Origin: RGIG8597 sp045133795
GTDB taxonomy: Bacteria; Spirochaetota; GWE2-31-10
DNA length: 26,288 bases
Assembly (NCBI GenBank): GCA_045133795.1
Contig: JBGUUT010000063.1
Location: forward strand, 1 to 26,288
Reading direction: 5' to 3'
Shown here: positions 24,203 to 26,288 of the stretch, in pieces
Layout of the letters: each line of letters starts with the position of its first letter
How positions within the stretch are numbered: position 1 is the stretch's first letter
Notes under the pieces: model-generated
What the model saw: the letters and a program-made list of their open reading frames with translations, nothing else
Database searches by the model: none
Told to the model about the DNA's origin: nothing
Program-made: the position numbers and the translations under genes

Positions 24203-25387
24203 TTATCTTTCCAAAAGCCACTGTATTATATTCTTATGAATTATTCCGTCTTGTGAAAAATCAAAATGATCAGCACTGATTACATATTTTGGAAAATTAT
24301 CTTTAACTTTTTGATACACACCAAATTCACGTTTTATTGTATTTTCATCATGCAAAATATATGCAACTTGATAATATTCCTTTTGTCCATCTTTTGTTGC
24401 AATAAAGTCAATTTCAGAATTTGAAGTAACACCTACTTGAATTTCATAACCTCGGGCTATTAATTCGTTATAAACAACATTTTCTAGCATTGCTCCAATA
24501 TCAAATTTTAATGAATGAAGATTTGCAAACCCAGTGTCAGCAAGATAATATTTTTCTAATGTGGACAAAGTTTTCTTGCCAGAAATATCATATCTTTTTG
24601 CTTTATTTACTACACATGACTGCACAACATAAGATAAGTAATTGTATAAAGTTTCTTTTGAACATTCCCTACCTTCATTTTTGAAAAAATTATTTATAGA
24701 TGAAGCAGAAAAAATTTGAGAAGAAGTTGAAGCCAAATAATTTATTATCTTATCTAAAAGTTCCACATTTTTTACTTTGTATCGTGAAATTATATCTTTT
24801 AGTACAATTGAATCGTATAAATCTGAAAGGAATGTTTTTATTTCCGATTCTGTAGACAAATAAAAACGCTGTGGCATTCCTCCAAACTTTAGGTAATTCA
24901 TCAAATCAGAATCTGTAGGATTTGTAATATTTTGAATTTGTAAACATTCTGCAAAAGTAAAAGGCATTATCTTAAATGTAACATAGCGCCCTGCTAACAG
25001 TGTTGCAAGTTCACCAGAAAGAAGATTAGCGTTAGAACCTGTAATGAAAATACTTACATTTTGTGTTGCTCTAAGAGAATTTAGTACCTTTTCAAAATTC
25101 TTCACATTTTGAATTTCGTCAAAAAATAAATAATATTTTTTATCATCAATAATTTGAGGTTTTATATAATTGTGTAAATCTGTTTCGTTTTTTATGAATG
25201 AAAAATCCAAGTCTTCAAAATTAATAAAGATGATATGGTCAGAGCCAACTCCGTTTGCAAGTAATTCATCTTGAATTTGTTTTAAAATGATTGATTTTCC
25301 AGAACGTCTTATCCCTATTAAAACTTTTATTAGTTCATTTTCATAAAATGGACGAATTTTTTTTAACCATAATTCTCGTTTTACCAT
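24203..25387 (-). CDS. AAA-type ATPase with C-terminal DUF4143 domain
   Basis: This is a 394-aa member of the widespread AAA_14/DUF4143 family, of unknown biological role and common in variable genome regions. Walker A is GIRRSGKS (residues 25-32), and Walker B is YLFFDEIQNV with Asp90-Glu91. ITGSNANLLSGELATLLAGR looks like the sensor-1 region. The central part resembles a winged helix. The C-terminal DUF4143 shows a PD-(D/E)XK-like pattern: the ENVVYNELIARGY helix, SEIDF, then EYYQVAY. The nuclease Lys position is Gln-Val-Ala, so cleavage activity is doubtful. The start is the ATG at 25387 with GAGGT 8 nt upstream; a longer frame to 25456 would run through the promoter. It sits in the CCGG-free, probably acquired stretch. 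Confidence 0.9.
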   Translation of the reverse strand: MVKRELWLKKIRPFYENELIKVLIGIRRSGKSIILKQIQDELLANGVGSDHIIFINFEDLDFSFIKNETDLHNYIKPQIIDDKKYYLFFDEIQNVKNFEKVLNSLRATQNVSIFITGSNANLLSGELATLLAGRYVTFKIMPFTFAECLQIQNITNPTDSDLMNYLKFGGMPQRFYLSTESEIKTFLSDLYDSIVLKDIISRYKVKNVELLDKIINYLASTSSQIFSASSINNFFKNEGRECSKETLYNYLSYVVQSCVVNKAKRYDISGKKTLSTLEKYYLADTGFANLHSLKFDIGAMLENVVYNELIARGYEIQVGVTSNSEIDFIATKDGQKEYYQVAYILHDENTIKREFGVYQKVKDNFPKYVISADHFDFSQDGIIHKNIIQWLLER

Positions 25388-25405
25388 AAATTTGACCTCA
25401 ATAAA

Positions 25406-25434
25406 AATATAAAATAAAACAAAAAATATGTCAA
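25406..25434 (-). promoter_or_regulatory. Near-consensus sigma-70 promoter of the ATPase gene
   Basis: On the minus strand TTGACA (complement of 25429-25434) and TATATT (complement of 25406-25411) are 17 bp apart. The start is predicted near 25399, so the Shine-Dalgarno GAGGT (complement of 25395-25399) would be at the extreme 5' end of the message. Confidence 0.8.
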
Positions 25435-25443
25435 TTTGTATGG

Positions 25444-25489
25444 TTATATCGAACAAAAAAATAAATTTATAAGATTTAGTTCGATATAA
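25444..25489. promoter_or_regulatory. 11-bp perfect inverted repeat upstream of the ATPase promoter
   Basis: TTATATCGAAC (25444-25454) and GTTCGATATAA (25479-25489) are perfect inverted copies with 24 bp between them. They begin 10 bp upstream of the -35 element. The arms are too far apart for a compact hairpin and have no T-tract, so paired operator half-sites or the end of a mobile segment are the likelier readings. Confidence 0.6.
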
Positions 25490-25548
25490 ATTATGTATAG
25501 ATTTTCTGTTATAAGAATTTGATGGACTAAAGAATTTTTATAACTGGA

Positions 25549-25767
25549 GTATTTTCGTTAGAAAATACCGAAAGTGAGTACAGAGTTCTTTTCGCAAGCA
25601 AAGCTTGCATTAAAATGCAACTTTGGTTCAAAGTTTTATAAAACCTTTCGGGTTTAAAGTTTCATTCGCCGACAAGTCGGCATTTGAGAATCGTTTTGGG
25701 TTCAAAACGTGTAATCTTTAGGAGAGGGGAAACAGCTCTTTGCAAGGCCGCAGTTTTCCCTCTCCTA
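25549..25767. repeat. String of back-to-back short hairpins
   Basis: At least eight stems lie in 219 bp, mostly perfect. A: 25549-25568 (8 bp, loop GTTA). B: 25594-25608 (GCAAGC/GCTTGC). C: 25605-25620 (TTGCAT/ATGCAA), overlapping B. D: 25619-25635 (7 bp). A 12-bp palindrome at 25633-25644. E: 25641-25655 (5 bp). F: 25668-25681 (GCCGAC/GTCGGC). G: 25692-25709 (7 bp, loop GGTT). H: 25719-25733 with 25753-25767 (15 bp, one G-T). A second CCTCTCC at 25771-25777 can compete for the purine arm of H. There is no open reading frame here. It could be a structured RNA, a mosaic of repeat elements, or a recombination substrate. Confidence 0.7.
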
Positions 25768-25866
25768 TAACCTCTCCCTTTCTTGGCAAGCTCTGACTTT
25801 GGGTAAAATATTTATTTATTACAACAATAAAACTAAAGCAGGCTTTAAGAAAGACAATTTGCAAAT
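25768..25866. other. Gene-free spacer between hairpin string and Rpn terminator
   Basis: A pyrimidine-rich start (CCTCTCCC at 25771-25778) is followed by ordinary AT-rich sequence. No gene, promoter or RNA could be supported here. Confidence 0.4.
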
Positions 25867-25888
25867 AAAAAAAGCGGATTTCACCGCT
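25867..25888 (-). terminator. Terminator of the Rpn-family gene
   Basis: On the minus strand AGCGG (complement of 25884-25888) pairs with CCGCT (complement of 25873-25877), followed directly by a T-run (complement of 25867-25873). The stem is short but GC-rich and sits just after the stop codon. Confidence 0.7.
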
Positions 25889-25896
25889 CTAATTAA

Positions 25897-26157
25897 TTAC
25901 AGCTTTTCTATTTCCTCAACCGACAAGCCGGTACCGTCAGCTACTTGTTCTACAGAAAGCCCCATTGATAAAAACTTTTTCGCTGTTTCAATCGCTTTTT
26001 GATATGCACCTTGCGTGATTCCCAAAGAAATTCCCTCGTTACGACCGATAGTTATGCCACGTTTCTCGCCGATAGCAATACCATGTTCTTCACCGGCAGA
26101 AAAGCCATCTTCAAAAGCCTCGCTTTTTGCCTCTGCAATTCTTGTTGTATATGTCAT
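25897..26157 (-). CDS. Possible intragenic small protein within the Rpn gene (internal ATG)
   Basis: An in-frame ATG (complement of 26155-26157) has GAGG (complement of 26167-26170) 9 nt upstream. It would give an 86-aa protein starting MTYTTRIAEAKSEAFEDG and ending with the Rpn tail. Known Rpn genes make a C-terminal small protein from an internal start, and it inhibits the full-length nuclease. Whether this site is used here is inference. Confidence 0.4.
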   Translation of the reverse strand: MTYTTRIAEAKSEAFEDGFSAGEEHGIAIGEKRGITIGRNEGISLGITQGAYQKAIETAKKFLSMGLSVEQVADGTGLSVEEIEKL

Positions 26158-26288
26158 ATATTTTCGCCTCACTTCTCTGTTTTCTTTCAGTTCATTAATT
26201 GAGTTTTCTATTTTTCCTGTTAATGGGGAATCAGCAGTTCCACGCCGAATATAATCATAAAACAACTTCAATTCCGGGTCAAGCAAAG
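25897..26288 (-). CDS. Rpn-family PD-(D/E)XK nuclease/'transposase', C-terminal part (cut by window end)
   Basis: This is the C-terminal 130 or so residues of a protein that continues beyond the window. The frame is open to the last base, so no real start is present. The pattern fits the tail of the Rpn (YhgA-like, PD-(D/E)XK family transposase) proteins. A charged helical segment with NSINELKENREVRRKYM is followed by a run of Gly-spaced repeats (GIAIGEKRGITIGRNEGISL) and a closing LSMGLSVEQVADGTGLSVEEIEKL helix-turn-helix-like motif. The nuclease core would lie upstream, outside the window. Rpn proteins are linked to RecA-independent recombination and to phage defence. Unlike the two genes to its left, its sequence contains CCGG again. 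An internal start is described separately. Confidence 0.8.
   Translation of the reverse strand, partial: LLDPELKLFYDYIRRGTADSPLTGKIENSINELKENREVRRKYMTYTTRIAEAKSEAFEDGFSAGEEHGIAIGEKRGITIGRNEGISLGITQGAYQKAIETAKKFLSMGLSVEQVADGTGLSVEEIEKL

Noticed and set aside
25549..25767. CRISPR array as an explanation of the repeated palindromes
   Set aside because: The palindromes differ in sequence from each other; there is no constant repeat, no regular spacer length and no cas gene.
25549..25767. Simple transcription terminator cluster
   Set aside because: The stems lack following T-tracts on either strand, and both neighbouring genes have their end or promoter elsewhere.

Overview
The window looks like a low-GC treponeme (Spirochaetota). 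The main evidence is a FlaB-type core flagellin closely matching treponemal FlaB in its N- and C-terminal regions. Many secreted or lipoprotein-type envelope proteins and a Rpn/PD-(D/E)XK 'transposase' fragment at the right edge fit the same picture. No rRNA, tRNA, CRISPR array or insertion sequence was seen.

Layout. 0-1.3 kb: a solitary BtuF-like substrate-binding lipoprotein with its own promoter. 1.3-10.6 kb (minus): a tight three-gene unit transcribed neuB-type nonulosonate synthase -> giant alpha-2-macroglobulin lipoprotein (thioester motif intact) -> penicillin-binding protein 1C. 10.75-14.35 kb: three poorly understood envelope genes, namely a polytopic membrane protein with a glycine-zipper tail, a KPVIYLYP lipoprotein, and a secreted SPOR-DUF2135 protein. 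14.4-16.1 kb (minus): clpP and then, upstream of it, flaB, each with its own promoter and terminator. 16.4-20.4 kb (plus): a likely operon of a cytosolic cyclic-nucleotide-binding-domain histidine kinase, a TPR protein and a secreted NHL-propeller/VWA-like protein. 20.5-23.3 kb: a sirtuin, a secreted TPR protein and an RlmK-type rRNA methyltransferase. 23.35-25.9 kb: a compositionally different stretch with a Treponema-type hypothetical, an AAA/DUF4143 ATPase, and about 300 bp packed with back-to-back hairpins. At the right edge is the C-terminal part of a Rpn-family nuclease gene.

Most notable signals. (1) The flaB leader carries two hairpins with GGA in their loops. One matches the CsrA SELEX consensus at 11 of 12 positions, and the other presents the Shine-Dalgarno sequence in its loop. 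This is the architecture of CsrA-repressed flagellin leaders known from Bacillus hag and Borrelia flaB. (2) A string of at least eight perfect or near-perfect hairpins lies between the ATPase and the Rpn gene. (3) The Rpn fragment contains an in-frame internal start with a Shine-Dalgarno-like GAGG, consistent with an intragenic small protein. (4) The kinase-TPR-NHL/VWA operon could be an undescribed envelope signalling unit.

Several starts were moved inward from the longest frame (clpP, the kinase, the TPR protein, the SPOR protein, the 23.4-kb hypothetical, the ATPase). Promoter positions, ribosome-binding sites or signal peptides favour the internal ATG in each case. All functional calls rest on reading motifs by eye; no database search was run.
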